64,000 nucleotides of DNA, from the NCBI GenBank assembly GCA_034620365.1, contig JAQGEQ010000390.1, positions 1-64,000 of the forward strand. The letters are read 5' to 3'. This document shows positions 35,501 to 48,248 of the stretch, piece after piece. Source of the DNA: Pegea sp. RAD2-039. Its lineage: Eukaryota > Chordata > Thaliacea > Salpida > Salpidae. How positions within the stretch are numbered: position 1 is the stretch's first letter; the number at the start of each line of letters is the position of its first letter. Both the position numbers and the translations under genes were made by a program. Below the pieces are notes generated by a model, which was not told where the DNA came from, made no database searches, and was given only the letters and a program-made list of their open reading frames with translations.

Positions 35501-38500
35501 ACCTTGTATAGAATTAACCTGGTTTAACCGAAGCATGCAAACACAATAGCTGCTTAAAGCTGGTCAAAGCTGCGTGTAATAGAAGGTTTTTTGAAAACTT
35601 GTAGTCACTATACTCTAAGATTTGCATCAATAGACACTATTATCGCCGGCAGAGAGTAATTTCTATGTTAAATCTAGTTGTATTAGTAAGAAAGAGAAAT
35701 ACTCAAGCAGAAATTGATGTTTGTTTCATAGAAGACATCGTGTAATTGTAGTGACAGGGTTTCCACTCGCTTAAATTTTACAACATGATTCTCATCAATA
35801 TTTTCTGATCTTGTTTTTGAGATTTTTGTAATCTTAAATTGTAACTTTTGAGAATATCTGCATCTTAAGGATCAGTTAAAGATCAGTTAAAGATTTTCAA
35901 GTCATTTCCCGAGATGTTTAACTTTAAATTTCAAGTATTTCTGATGTCAAAAACTACAGAATTTTTATTTTTTCAATTTTGAATTTGTTGATATTAAGAA
36001 AAAAACTTTCTGAGCAAAATTGAAAAAAAAGCATTTTGTTTCATATTCGCAAATAAATTATTCAAATATTTTTACAAAAGAAAAAAACTCATAATATTTC
36101 TACTTATTTAAATTTCAAGTCTTATATCAAATGTTAGTTTTTCTAAAACCTCTAAAACTTTCTACAACTTTCTACAATTCGTAATTCAATTTTAACTTGC
36201 AGAAAAATATCGTTTTTTATCCATAAAAATAGATCTATTAGTATTTAATAAAATTGAATTAATGTATTCTGCTTTTTGTATCTACTATTTACTTGTTGCT
36301 ACAGAACACTATTTTATTTCAAAAATTTTATTTAATTTTGTTTAATCTGTTAGTTAAAGTCGAATATAAAGTCTTTGAAATTATCAGGAAATACCAAAAT
36401 ATTTATTTATTAAGTTTTTAATCTAAAAATATTAAGATAAAATTTATGACTTATATAAAAAGCTTGAAACGGATCATAAAATTCACGTTTTACAACTTAT
36501 CATAAAATTTCAGATAATTTTTCTTTTGTTTTTAAAGAAAATATTTTGAAATTTGGTAAAAAACAACAATTCAGTAAAAGATTTGACATTTTTACAGCTT
36601 AAAAAAATTTTGGAAGAAAAAAATAACTGATAATTTTTCTTTTAAATACAATATGAGCCGACATCAAAGTTAAAAATACTAAAAAGATAAATTATTTATA
36701 AAAATTAACAGAAGACGATGAGAAACAATAAAATAAAAGAAAACAAAAAAAAATGTTTCCAATCAAAAAAATTAAAATTTCATAAAAAAAAATTTCGAAA
36801 AAAATGAATTGGAAACATTGTTATTATTTCATCAACTACTTGATATACTTCAATAAATGATGACGCCACCTCTCAAATGACGTAACTGACCTACAAACTG
36901 ATGACGTCATCCGTCGTAAAGTACATGACGTCATGGTGACTAATATTTTCTTTTATTTCTTAAGCTGCTGGTATTAAATAGGATAATATTTGAAGGTGTC
37001 ATCTCATATGAAGCAAAAAAAATAATAAAACTCTCTGTCTGTTTGGTTTCCTCCTACTATTTCCTACTTTTTCTTATTTATTACACAAAAATGTCACACC
37101 AGACAACTAAAACTCAAGTTCTATGTGACAATTCGTCAACGTGATGACGTCACCGACATGTGATGACGTCATCGGCTGGAATGTGCGCAAGTACGGCATG
37201 ATTTCTTAGTTTTCTGTGAAACTTTAATTCGAGTCTCCACTTTTTTCTTTTTTTTTCTTTTTTGAGCGACGGAAAGCTCGTTCCGCATCACTGAACACGA
37301 GTTGGAAATGACAGAAATTTTGATTCGTCGAAAAATTGACCCTAAAAATTCACCAAATTATCTTCTAAATATAATTTTCTTCAACTTTTAGAAGAAGATC
37401 TACAACTAAATAATCTTCTTTTTGATCTCGAAGATATTTTATGGAATTTGTAGCTTCGTTTTTTTGAGGTGTTTTCTTATACAGATAATTTATTATCAAA
37501 TGTATCTCAAACTATTAAATGTTGTGTAAAAGGCTTATTTAGTTTTTAAACAAATTTCAAAAACTTGTAAAATATAGAAACCAAAACAAAAGTTAATTTT
37601 CACTTCTAGATAAATTAAACAATTTTGTCTGTTTGTTTCTTAGAATATTTAATGTTGTACATTCAGTGTGAACTTTTCATGTTGTTAAAAATGACTTTTT
37701 GTCACGTGATATCAAAAAAACAAGTAATTGAGATAAATGAAGCATTTTTTGTTTATTTTCAAACTATAAACAACTTTTCAATAATTCCGAGTTATTCAGA
37801 AATTTTCGTTTAAAGTTGAATTAAAATTAAAAAATTTTCTAAAAGAAGTTATTTGGAAAAAGAATTAATCAAAAATTTACAATTAAGTAAAGTAGAAAAA
37901 GAAAAAAAGTCATTTGTGAAGGTTTAAAGTTCTTATTTAAATATTTCATGAAAAGTTACAAACAATTTAAATGATTTATACCACTGTTGTAACCAGCATA
38001 AATGCACCATTTAAAATACTTCTGTTCTTCAATAATTACCTTAAATGGTTTCTTTAAAACACAAAATTGTTGGATGTTGGTGAACTTTTTCAAAGTAGAT
38101 ATTCGGTGAAGTTTAGATTAAAATACTTTTACTGTCATTTATGTCAATATCTTATATGGAAGTGGTTTATGTTTTTCTATTAAATCTAAAAAAAGTTCTA
38201 CATTTTATATCAGACGTTGAGAAAGTTCGAATGAGGGGTAAATAAACATACCTCGACTTTTGATTTTACTAAAATCTTTAAAATATTTTTAGCTCTTATA
38301 TAACTTTTTAAAACATTAGAATTTCATCATCTTAAAAGCCTTGAATGAAATTCAAAGTTTTTAAATCATTGAAAGAAAATAAAGTTTTCAATTCTTAAAA
38401 CTTTCATTTTACAGAAATTGTTGTTTCTTTTTTGACACTTAATCACATTAAGCTATTATTAGCTATCTAAAAACAACAGATAAGGCTTGTATATATTTAT

Positions 38501-40740
38501 ATTTATAATCTATAGATTTCAAGATATTTTAATATTCTTTTTATATCATGAATTGTACAAACACAAAAGTGGAACGCTTAAAAAGATTAAAAATTATTGT
38601 TTATATAAGTCAGATCATAATCTTTTTACAAACTGAAGAATATTGATTGAAATATTAGAAACTTAGAAAGAAAAATTTTTAAAAAGATTAAAATAAATAT
38701 AATTTATAATCTGATTAAAAAGTTAATTTGTCTTAAATATAAATATTTTAATTCTAAAAAAGTTTTATAAAAGTCTCTAAAATAAATTTAAATAATTATC
38801 AAATTATTTGAAACTTTAGGAAATTTATTATTTGATAAAATTTTCATATAATGTTTCCAAATAAATTTCTCAAAGATAAATGAATCCAGAATAAACGAGT
38901 AACAATTTTTAGATGAACTTAAACACAAAGTTTGTATACGATTGAAGTTATCATTAAACTTTAGTGAGTTAAAATTAGTGAAAAAATTCGAGTTACAAAA
39001 ACCTTTTCAAAATTCCTATAAAGTTAAAGTGTTTTCAGATTCACTAATGAAGTACTTGATTATTGGTTCACTTAACATACTGAAAACTATGATAATAAAA
39101 CGGTTACATTTAAGCACTCTTATAAATCAGTATTTTGTGCTATTGTGCTAATATTTGATTAATGATTTATTTGAAAACTTTAATTTCAAATTAGTTTTTA
39201 CACTGAAACAACTGATATTGACAAATTCTATAATTAGATAAAATTATTGACAAAATTTTCCACTAAATTTAGAGATTAATGGAGAAGTTTTAAAGTTAAT
39301 AAGAAACAAGCTTTATATCTATATTTAATTTTGTAATGTTTAAACTATATAGTGTTAATACAAACAAACTGATATTAATAAGTTAAAATCAATATTTATT
39401 TTATAAAAAAATAATCGTATAGAAATTAAAATATTATTCTTGATTTATAAACAGATTAAGTTTTAAGCCTAAATACAAGAAATATAAAAATAACTTATGG
39501 AAATAAAAACGATTTTATCAGAACAAGATGATCCAATTTATGTAATGATTAATTAAACGAGATAAGTGTTTCAAATTTTTTAATCTAAATAGTTATTAAT
39601 AAGCTCTTAATAAGGTTCTAAAATTTAATCTGATTTCTTAAAAGTTAGAAATAAATATAGAAATTATAAATCTCCAAAAATATTTTAGGAAAAGATTTGA
39701 ACTGGGAATATTAAAAAGGAGTTTTTCTTAAACTTTACAACTAAATCATAAAAAAAAAACTCATAAAGAATTTGTTATTGTGTAATTTCCAATTTCAAGC
39801 TAACAACTTTATCGTGACAACCGTAGTTGGTTGATGACGTCACATAATCTCGCGTAGTCGCGAAACAATTCAGAATAATTGGTTCAACACACTTCACAAC
39901 TACTCAATATATGAGAGCTTCAAATTGAAGATCATAAAGTGTTTGTAAGAGGGGGCGGGCAAGTTTGTGATCCAGCTGTTACTAGGTGCCCTTGAACAAA
40001 TCAGCGTTTTAGAGATTGATTTTAAGAAGCAGGAAGCCAGCTAATGCTTTTTTACAAACCCAGATTAAGTGGAAAATATAATTAGAAGGAATCGAAAACG
40101 AATCATAAAATTCTTGATTCTGAGTTATTAATCGAAAGTTACTTTGGAATGTTTTAAGCTTCTTAAAACTTTTAGACTTTCTTCTACCGATCAATCATGC
40201 TTAAAAAGAAGAGAAAATGGCTTTTAACCACTTTGACTTCTGATTGTTTCAAAGTTTGCAACAATTCGTCGCTTTGTTGGTTACTTAGAGATTTAAAAAG
40301 TATTTTTTATTATTTCAAACCCTAAAAAATCACAGGAAAAGTCAAATAAACTCTTATATAGGTTTTATTTAAATTAGATTTACTTCTGGAAGCTTTTAGA
40401 CACTTCAAATATTTGTAATCCTTCTATAAATTCGAAGACCTCGTGTAAGATTCAAATATTGGTTAAAATAATGACTCTCTCATAAACTCAACAGCAAATA
40501 GAACAGAAAACGTGATGTTACAACATCTTCATCTAATTGTTTGATCTTTTCTACTCACTTGTCTCTTTAAGAAGATTAAAAAACCAACTTTTATTTCGAC
40601 CATTTTTTCCACCAAATTTTCAAAACTCATAAAACTTCAAATTCTTTTAAAAACTTTTCAAAACTCAGAAAAATTTCCAATAATATTTATTCAGTTTTTA
40701 CTTTCGGTAAATATATCAACATAAATAAAGAAGTATGAGA
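32548..40740. other. AT-rich desert
   Basis: About 8 kb without a supported gene. Short open frames at 37625-37813 and 38942-39151 have non-ATG starts and the composition of random A/T-rich DNA. Exceptions are the palindrome cluster at 36862-37171, a GC-containing segment at 37262-37310 and a lone TGACGTCA at 39835-39842. Confidence 0.5.
36862..37171. promoter_or_regulatory. Cluster of four CRE palindromes and a CTCF-like site
   Basis: TGACGTCA occurs at 36902-36909, 36926-36933, 37145-37152 and 37164-37171, with near matches beside them. On the - strand GAGAGGTGGCGTC (36862-36874) resembles the AGGTGGCG core of CTCF sites. A CpG-containing segment (gagcgacggaaagctcgttc) follows at 37264. 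Such density in a gene desert suggests a distal enhancer or boundary element. Confidence 0.45.
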
Positions 40741-41044
40741 TTACTTAAGTTTAGTTGAAACAACAACCTGCGCAGATTTAACTTCACCCATTAAGTTTGT
40801 GTCCAAAAAATGAAGTAAGAAGTTGTTGTGTTGATGCCAAGTGGTGATCCGATTTAGGAAAAAGTAAATCCCAGAAGCTTTGACATCAGAAGAATCCCTG
40901 AAAGTTGATGACAAGTTGTTTGTGATAAAATTTCCGTCTGCCTCAAGCAAATTTGAGATTAGCTATCATCAATTCTGTTCTTTATCTCAATTCGATAAGA
41001 AGAAGATCTACACCCGGCAACTTCCTGATCTTCACCAGCTCTTT
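40741..41044 (-). CDS. Candidate two-exon 3' end of an unrecognised gene
   Basis: The last exon (40741-40962, stop TAA) follows an AG at 40963-40964 and reads LISNLLEADGNFITNNLSS, FRDSSDVKASGIYFFLNR, HNNFLLHFLD and LMGEVKSAQVVVSTKLK. Removing a 49-nt intron (40963-41011) joins it in phase to a short upstream exon reading ELVKIRKLPG. The intron size matches the micro-intron class of the real genes nearby. Peptide composition is protein-like and GC content is raised, but I could not name the family. Further 5' exons were not found. Confidence 0.38.
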
Positions 41045-44000
41045 AGTTGATGATAAAAAGTCTTAAAATTGATTATTCGTTGAGAATTCAAAATATTTTT
41101 CTTTTTTGTGAGAATTTATCTTGAAATTAAAGATTTTTTTTTTATAGTTTTTTTGGTGAGTTTCAAAAAAGATCAGATTTCTGAAAACTGAATTTTATCT
41201 ACTCAAATTTCCTGAACATTTTCTATAAATCTGACATTTCAATAACAAACCAAAAAATTCATTCACAAACAACATTCTGGCTGAATTCAAAAATGGCCTG
41301 AACAAAGTAACCTGTTTACGACATATGCTTGTATCCACTCTAGAAGTAAATTAGTCAAAAGCTTTCTTTTTGAACAATGTTTTCTACCACAAACCTCATT
41401 AAAATTCATGTTGTCGAACGTCAATATCACTTTATCTTACTTTGACAAATGATTTGTGATCTAAGAAAAGTACATAGATACACTAAAAAGACTTTTGTCA
41501 GAATCTTTTAATGTTATTAGGCAAAGATTATCTAGATGTGTTGAAGTAAGATTGCTTTTCAGAAGATCTAGTTTTTAATCATTTATAAGTTGGTTAGCTT
41601 TTCTTGTAAATATAAATTTTTCTGAAAAATTATTATTACCGTAATTGATTAAAAATTTTGTGATTTAATGTCAGCTTCTATTTTCAAGAATTCCTTTGCT
41701 TCAAAACCAAACTTAATCATGTTTAGAAAGTCTAACATGTTTGTAACTTCATTAACTATTAACAGATACAATAGAATAATAAAAATAAGTTCAACAATAA
41801 CTAAAAAATTATCTTCGGTAAAAAAACTATTTAATATTTATGCTTGTGTATAAAAGTTTTCTAAATTTTTGTTGTTTTGAATAAGCTAACATCACAATAT
41901 AATTCGAACATAAGAATTCTCAAAAAGTTATTTAAAAAGAAGCAAATGAAATTAATTCTTTGTAAGTTAATAGGTTTGTAAGTGGTTTGTATCTTCTATT
42001 TGATTAAATTGTAAAAAAATACTTTTGAAACTCAATTATCTAATAATAGCTTTTCAATAAATACTATTATCAAGAGTTGATAGTGTTTTGTTGAATAGTT
42101 TCATAAAAACACTTATTTAGTTTTCGAAAATTAAAAGCACTTATAATAAAACTTAATAAAGGCAATTGAGAAACCTGAAAGCTAAGAATTCTTAAAATAT
42201 AGCTTCAATTTGTATAAAAAAAAGTAATGTTGAATTTGAAAGTACAAACTTTTTTATTTTAAAGTTTGAACAATTTTGGAAACACTTTTTATGCTTTTAA
42301 GAAGAGAAAAAGTCAAATTATGATTGATGAGAGTGTCAAAAAAGACATCTTTACAGTTTCTACAATAAATTTTCAATCTATTTGAACTGTGTTTGTTGAA
42401 AGGTCAAAGAAAATGACATAAGATAGAAAAAAAATCGTTTCACAACCAACATAAGATTATTTTTTATCAATTAAATGTTAATTTAATACTTAGATGTTTA
42501 AGTTTTGTGGAATATAAAGTTTTAATTTAACTTTTACAAAATTCACATCGATTGATGCAAGATAGGAACTAAAATGGTCTTAGAAAATTTTGTCATCAAA
42601 ACTTCACTTTATAAAAAACAATTCTTTTAAAATGAAAATCAATTTTTTTCAACTAAATAATTCTATAAAATTTTAATTTGATAAATTCACTTTTGGATAA
42701 ATATTCATTATAAAAATCGTTATTTGAAAATAAAGATTAATTTTCAAATTATTTATACATCACCAGCGGTCAGGTTTGAAACTAAATCTTGTGACTAATT
42801 TGGACTTTTACTATTTTGCTCAGAAATCCTATTTTTTCTTAAATTTTATCAAAGTTCAAAATATTTTTAATTCAAATTTTCACCGCATTAGTAAACACAT
42901 CAAAGATTTTGACAGATTTTTAGGAATACTTTCATAAAAATCATTTTTAATTCTATAAACTTGACTCTGAATTAAAATCTCAAAATAAAAAAATTAGCAA
43001 AAAAAACAACAAACGAAAAATTTAAATTGATGTTCGATTTAACAGAAGATTAAAAAATTGCTACAACGACGTTCATTTGATGACGTCACACCTCACTTAT
43101 TTCCGACCAGCAAAATTGTCTGTTTGGCAAAAAGTGCTTCCAAATTATTTCCGGGAATTATTTTAAAAAAGTAATTCTTTTCTGAAGAATTTTTTTACGA
43201 AAATCGATTGATAAATAAAAGCGATCTAAACCAACCAATGAAAAATCACCTGTCACAGGCAATCGATGATGACGTCATCAGTTCGTTCGCGTTGCTGCAA
43301 TCTTGATGATGACGTCATCATGCTGTTGGAGATTTTGCAGAATTTTTTCGTTTATCTTTAAAATAATTTGTTTTTACCGCAAGTGATAAATGTCAGAATT
43401 AATTTAAATAAATAATCATAAAATTCTTTAAAACAACAGATTTTAATTGTCCAATCAACAAATTCGATTTCAAAATATTTATTAATTCTGTAATCAAAAT
43501 AAAAATAAAAAAAATAAAAATATTTTTTGAAAATTACAAATTTGTAAATAATTAAAAACTTAAAAATAATTTCTTTAAATTCATGAAAAGTTTATCTTTA
43601 AACATTTATTCTTCTATAAAGATGATTTGAGATCTACTTCCATAATTAAATGGAAGCAATAAATCATTTGTGCTTTCATGTAAGTCTTTATCTAATCTAA
43701 ATCTATAATTCAATTGAATTTTTGGAAACATTTTTTGAGGTCACTTTTAATAAGAGAAGTCCGATCAATAACTTTGTTTTCCGGATCTTACTAAATTCAA
43801 TTTCTGAGTATTTTAAAATATTAAAATTATTTGATTCAATAATGGCCGTTTTATTTTCTGCGCAGATTCTTTTTTGAAATTTTACAAATTTTTATTCGAT
43901 TATTTTTAGAGATTTAATATTGAACCCTGGATTTAAGGTTTGTTTTTTGATGTTATTATGAAAGGAAACTAGTTTTAAATAAACGCTTATTTGATAAAAT

Positions 44001-44220
44001 ATAAAATTCCAAATTTTTCTTATCTTTTGGGAGTTTATTTTTTTTCTAAAAATTTTTATTCAAATCATAAAACAGAGGAAACCATACAACAGAGTCACGT
44101 GACTTTGAATCGCTCATTTAACAAATTGTTTTATAATAATATCGATCAGCTGACATCAATTTGGAATTCAAAAAATTACTCCGAAAAGACTTCAGAAAAA
44201 AAGATCTTCTAAAAGTATCG
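41045..44220. other. AT-rich desert with CRE cluster
   Basis: No supported gene. Three TGACGTCA sites cluster at 43081, 43270 and 43310, the last two in the 12-bp palindrome form gatgacgtcatc, with CpG-containing sequence between them (gttcgttcgcgttgctgcaa). This could be a regulatory island. An exact GTCACGTGAC lies at 44094-44103. Confidence 0.45.
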
Positions 44221-44410
44221 ATGTATGACACAAAATCGCGAACAAACACGTGACAGTTGCTCTTTTATTAGCTGCTCAGTCAAGCATGACGACGCCAATA
44301 AATTTGTCTACCATTGCACAAAAGTGGTCGTTACAAAAAATGGCCCGGATAAATTAAAATTGATCACTTTAAGTTTTTGTTTAAATGAAAGAACAGCAGA
44401 AACTGTTTGA
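44221..44410 (+). CDS. Doubtful small open frame
   Basis: From the ATG at 44225 a frame of 61 codons runs to TGA. It is polar and contains four Cys (DSCSFISCSVKH, YHCTKVVVTK, SFCLNERTAETV). GC content and codon pattern are better than background, and a CACGTG lies inside it at 44247. No splice context, signal peptide or known domain supports it. Confidence 0.18.
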
Positions 44411-45330
44411 GTTTGAAATCGTAAATCTTCGACTGATACTAGAACTTGTAACTTTTCACTTAAATAATTTATCACGTAATTAAATTAAAAGGTTCTACTG
44501 AAATAAATATCACTCTAAAAGATAAAGAAATAAAATCTGAATCCAGGATTGAAAAATATTCTCGATTTTGAAGTGAAAAGATGAAAGAGTTGATTAAGAT
44601 CAGGATTTAATAGAATTCATCTTTTGATAATCTAACTTGGTTGCCGACAAATAAGAATTTGGTGATGAAAAGTGTTAGAGATAAGGAAGACATCATGACA
44701 ACTATTCTTTAATAACAACTCAGTAAACATCTTATAGTCGCTAAACGTTTTTTTTTTATTGTGTTTTCGTTTCATCTTAATGTTTGGTTTTTTATCGAAC
44801 GACTTTTATGGACTTTATCAAGTTTGTCTTCAATCATTTACTTTTTGGATGTTGGTGAAAGTTATATTTTAACTTTAAGTTGAATTTTGAAAAATAGAAA
44901 ATCTAAAACAACATTTTAAAATCATTAAAAGTTTATAAATATATTTTATTAAATATGGATTTATTAATAATCTAGTTAAATAATAGATAATTTTGTTTAT
45001 ATGATTTAAAAATATTTGAATTAAATTATAAACAATTTTTTCTTAACTGATTTTATTTCCAAGAATTTTTTGATTAATTCCAATAAAATAATTCATTTTT
45101 TTTTGTTACTAATAATTTCAAATCGTAGAAATATTTAATTTTAAAACAATAAAAAAAATTGAATAAAAAAGTTAATTTTCGGCCAGTTTTAATTTAAGCC
45201 ATTTTTGTCAATATATTGAAATTTTCTATTAATGACTTAGAAGTTACAATTTCAAACATTTTGGTCTTTTTACATTTTGGCGCCAGTCTAAAATGATCTA
45301 ATCAATTAAAGATAAATAAATTAAAAACTT

Positions 45331-45557
45331 CTATTCCATTTCTAAATAGATCTTTGTACTAAAAACAGAATCTTCATGTGATGTTTGCTTCAAATAATTT
45401 ACGGTGATCTTTTTTATATCTTTCAACTCACAGAAAAGTGTTTGAAGTTTGTTGAGTAAACTTAACTGACGACAGGTCACGTGGTCTATAATATCGTCAT
45501 ATAACCATGACAACCTGTTCTGGCTAGTCAAAACAACATTAACGATATTGAATAACA
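45331..45557 (-). CDS. Candidate isolated terminal exon
   Basis: A textbook acceptor on the - strand (long T run then cataatttag, AG at 45558-45559) opens a frame of about 75 codons ending TAG at 45331. The peptide is helical and protein-like (RLSWLYDDIIDHV, LLNKLQTLFCELKDIKK, DSVFSTKIYLEME). No upstream partner exon and no family were recognised. Confidence 0.28.
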
Positions 45558-47964
45558 CTAAATTATGAAAAAAAAAATTTAGAATAAATGATAAACTTTT
45601 TACTTATTTCAGATAGGAAAGTTTTAAAGTCAAACTTTTCTAGTTTGGAAACTGAAGACTTTGTTCCTAAAACTTCTGTTTATAATTTACCAAATTGCTT
45701 TTTAAGAATAATTTTTCTGTTTCTGTAATTTATTAGAAAATACAATTAATTTTGTTGTTGTTATTTCTAGTGATTATGTCTTCATATTTAAATGGATTTT
45801 ATTACATCCTTTAGTTTCAAACTCAAAACACATTTAAAGAAAATTAACTAAAATAATTTATTCTATTTTTGTAGATTTTTGTGTCTTTTAAAATATAAAT
45901 TTGTAAATTTAGATAAAATTAAATGAAATTTTAAAATATAAGTTTATTTAAAATAGATTGAAACACCAAAAAGGTCTTTTAGTTTTTAGATTAACAAATA
46001 TTCAAACTGATTTTCTAATCTCTAAGAACTTATAACAAAGAAATTAAAAGAAATTAAATTAAACGTTTTTAAGTCGACGAATTGCTTTCAATTTCAATTT
46101 AATCTTAGATTAAATCTCAACGAGATAATTTAGAAACTTTAAAAAGAAAATTAAGTTTTAATTAAACTAACTGACATCATTATTAATCACCAAAATTAAA
46201 TTAAAATTTAAAAAAAATCAAAAAAATTGGAATAAAACCAAAAAATACAACAAATTAAAACGCGCCATTTTTCTAAATTAAAATAAACTGAAAATATACA
46301 TAAAAAACTTTGAAAGATTTCTCAGGACTTTTTACTGTCTAAATCCATCTCTAGTTGTTTTGGGGTAAGAATTTTTTGGTTAAGTTCAGCTGGTTGAAGT
46401 TTTCAGCTCCATTACTTTTGTGAACGCCTTAAAAACAAGAAACTCAGTTTAATTGGTGGTGAATATCAGGTGACGCTTCGGCTGTGTTTTGTAAACTTAT
46501 GAAAGAATGATCAGTTAAAACAAAACCTCATCTCGTAAACGTCTTGAAGCTCTTTAAGACTTTGAAGAAAAAATTGTTGAAGCTTCAACGATTAATTTGT
46601 AATTTAAGCTCTTTAAGATGAAGTAACTATTTAATTTATATTTCTATTTCGGGTTTTCAGCTATAAAAGTCAATGATACTGAAATAAAAGGTTTCAATTT
46701 TCAGATAAAAATATTTCAATTATAATCTGCGAGTCATCATCAAGAAATAAATTGTAAAAAAAGATTTTTAACTTGGTGAAAGATGTTTTTAAACAGATGC
46801 TAACAATTACAATGACAGGATATAAACATTTCTATCTCTTTAATGTCATTTACACTTTGCTATCAACAACTACAAAAAGTAACCAATTAACATGAAGATA
46901 TCTCCGTTGTAGCAACTTCACCGTCTGTGTTTCATCATGAATCCTTTAAATTTCTGTGAAATTTACAAAGTGTTCTGTGGAACTCCAAATTCACCAGATT
47001 GAATCAATTAGAAAACTTAAATGTTTCCTGCGATGTAAAATCAAATAATTTATCTCCTAAAAGTTGATATTTATTAAAAAGAAATATTTTTAAAATTTAC
47101 AAAACAATTTAAAAGATTTAATCTGAGTTTAATTAGGATACAAACTAAAGACCCAACAAAGTCACGTGCGTTTCTAAAACCTTCATATTATTTTAGTTTA
47201 ACCGACGAAAGAAACTTTCTTAATAAGTAGTTGGTATCAATCAATCAAACACAGAAGCTTTACTTTGGAAGGATAGTAATTATGAGTATTAAAATTAATT
47301 ATACAAATTTCTTTAAGCAAACTGCTTCAACTTTCAGCGAGTAATTACTCAAAGGAAAGCTAATTGTTTAAAAGTTTGTAGCTTTGGCAATTTGTAAATA
47401 AAAATTCTTTGAATTTTAAAGATTTGTTTTTTAAGAAAGATAAATCGTTGAAAGCTTCAAATTTGTGAAAAATTTTTTAAATTGTGATAACTTTTACTAA
47501 CCACACTAAAGCTACAACTAACCTAAGCGCTTTAAATTAAAAATATATGAACAAATTATTATTTAATTTATTTAATTATTAGTTTTGATGATTAAACAAA
47601 TCGTTTGTTTAGTTTTTTTTGTTTAATTTTAGCGAAAAGTTTCTATTCTTTCTTCTAAACTAAACTAATTAGCATTTTGATTGGTTGATTAGTTTTGGGG
47701 TTGTCTTCAATTTTCAAGTAAATTTTCTTAAATATTTATATAGTTCCTCAAATTTCTTAAAAATTTGAATAAATATGGATTCTTATTTTACATTTTTTAT
47801 TCCTTCGAAGTTGCAGAGTCATCAGAATCTTAGGATGATAGATTCGTTGAAAAAATTAATTCCAAAAATTTTTTCCAAATTTTGAAATTTTTTGAAACTT
47901 TGATTTTTTGAAAGCCAAAAAGTCTCAAAGATCAAAGATCTTCAGATCATTCCCAAGATCACAG
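45558..47964. other. AT-rich desert
   Basis: Nothing with coding character was seen. One CACGTG lies at 47163. The rest is A/T-rich sequence with short homopolymers. Confidence 0.5.
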
Positions 47965-48248
47965 ATTGATAAGAGATCAGAAACACGACTCCGGGACCTG
48001 GAGGACCTTGTTGACATCCACAACAACTTCCCCAATTTCAAAGGACTATTTTAAGCTGCAGAAAGAGGTCGACAACAAACATGGTTTCTTGGGACGATGA
48101 TGACGTCATAAGTGTCCTAATCCATCAACTACTCCCTGATCTTCAGATCCAAGATTTTGTGGGATTTGTTTCAAGAAGTTTTTTGGGAAAATTAATTTTC
48201 TTTAAATTTTTTCAAATTTCTAAAAATTTTTGGGATTTTTCTGAATAA
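47965..48248 (+). CDS. GC-richer island with exon-like open frames
   Basis: After an acceptor-like gatcacag, a 29-residue frame (47965-48054) reads SETRLRDLEDLVDIHNNF then NFKGLF and stops. An overlapping frame has an ATG at 48081 and codes 55 residues beginning MVSWDDDDVISVLIHQLLPD, stopping at 48248; its second half is A/T-rich and probably not coding. A TGACGTCA lies at 48101. The island may be an exon of an unrecognised gene or of a non-coding RNA. I cannot decide which frame, if any, is used. Confidence 0.22.
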
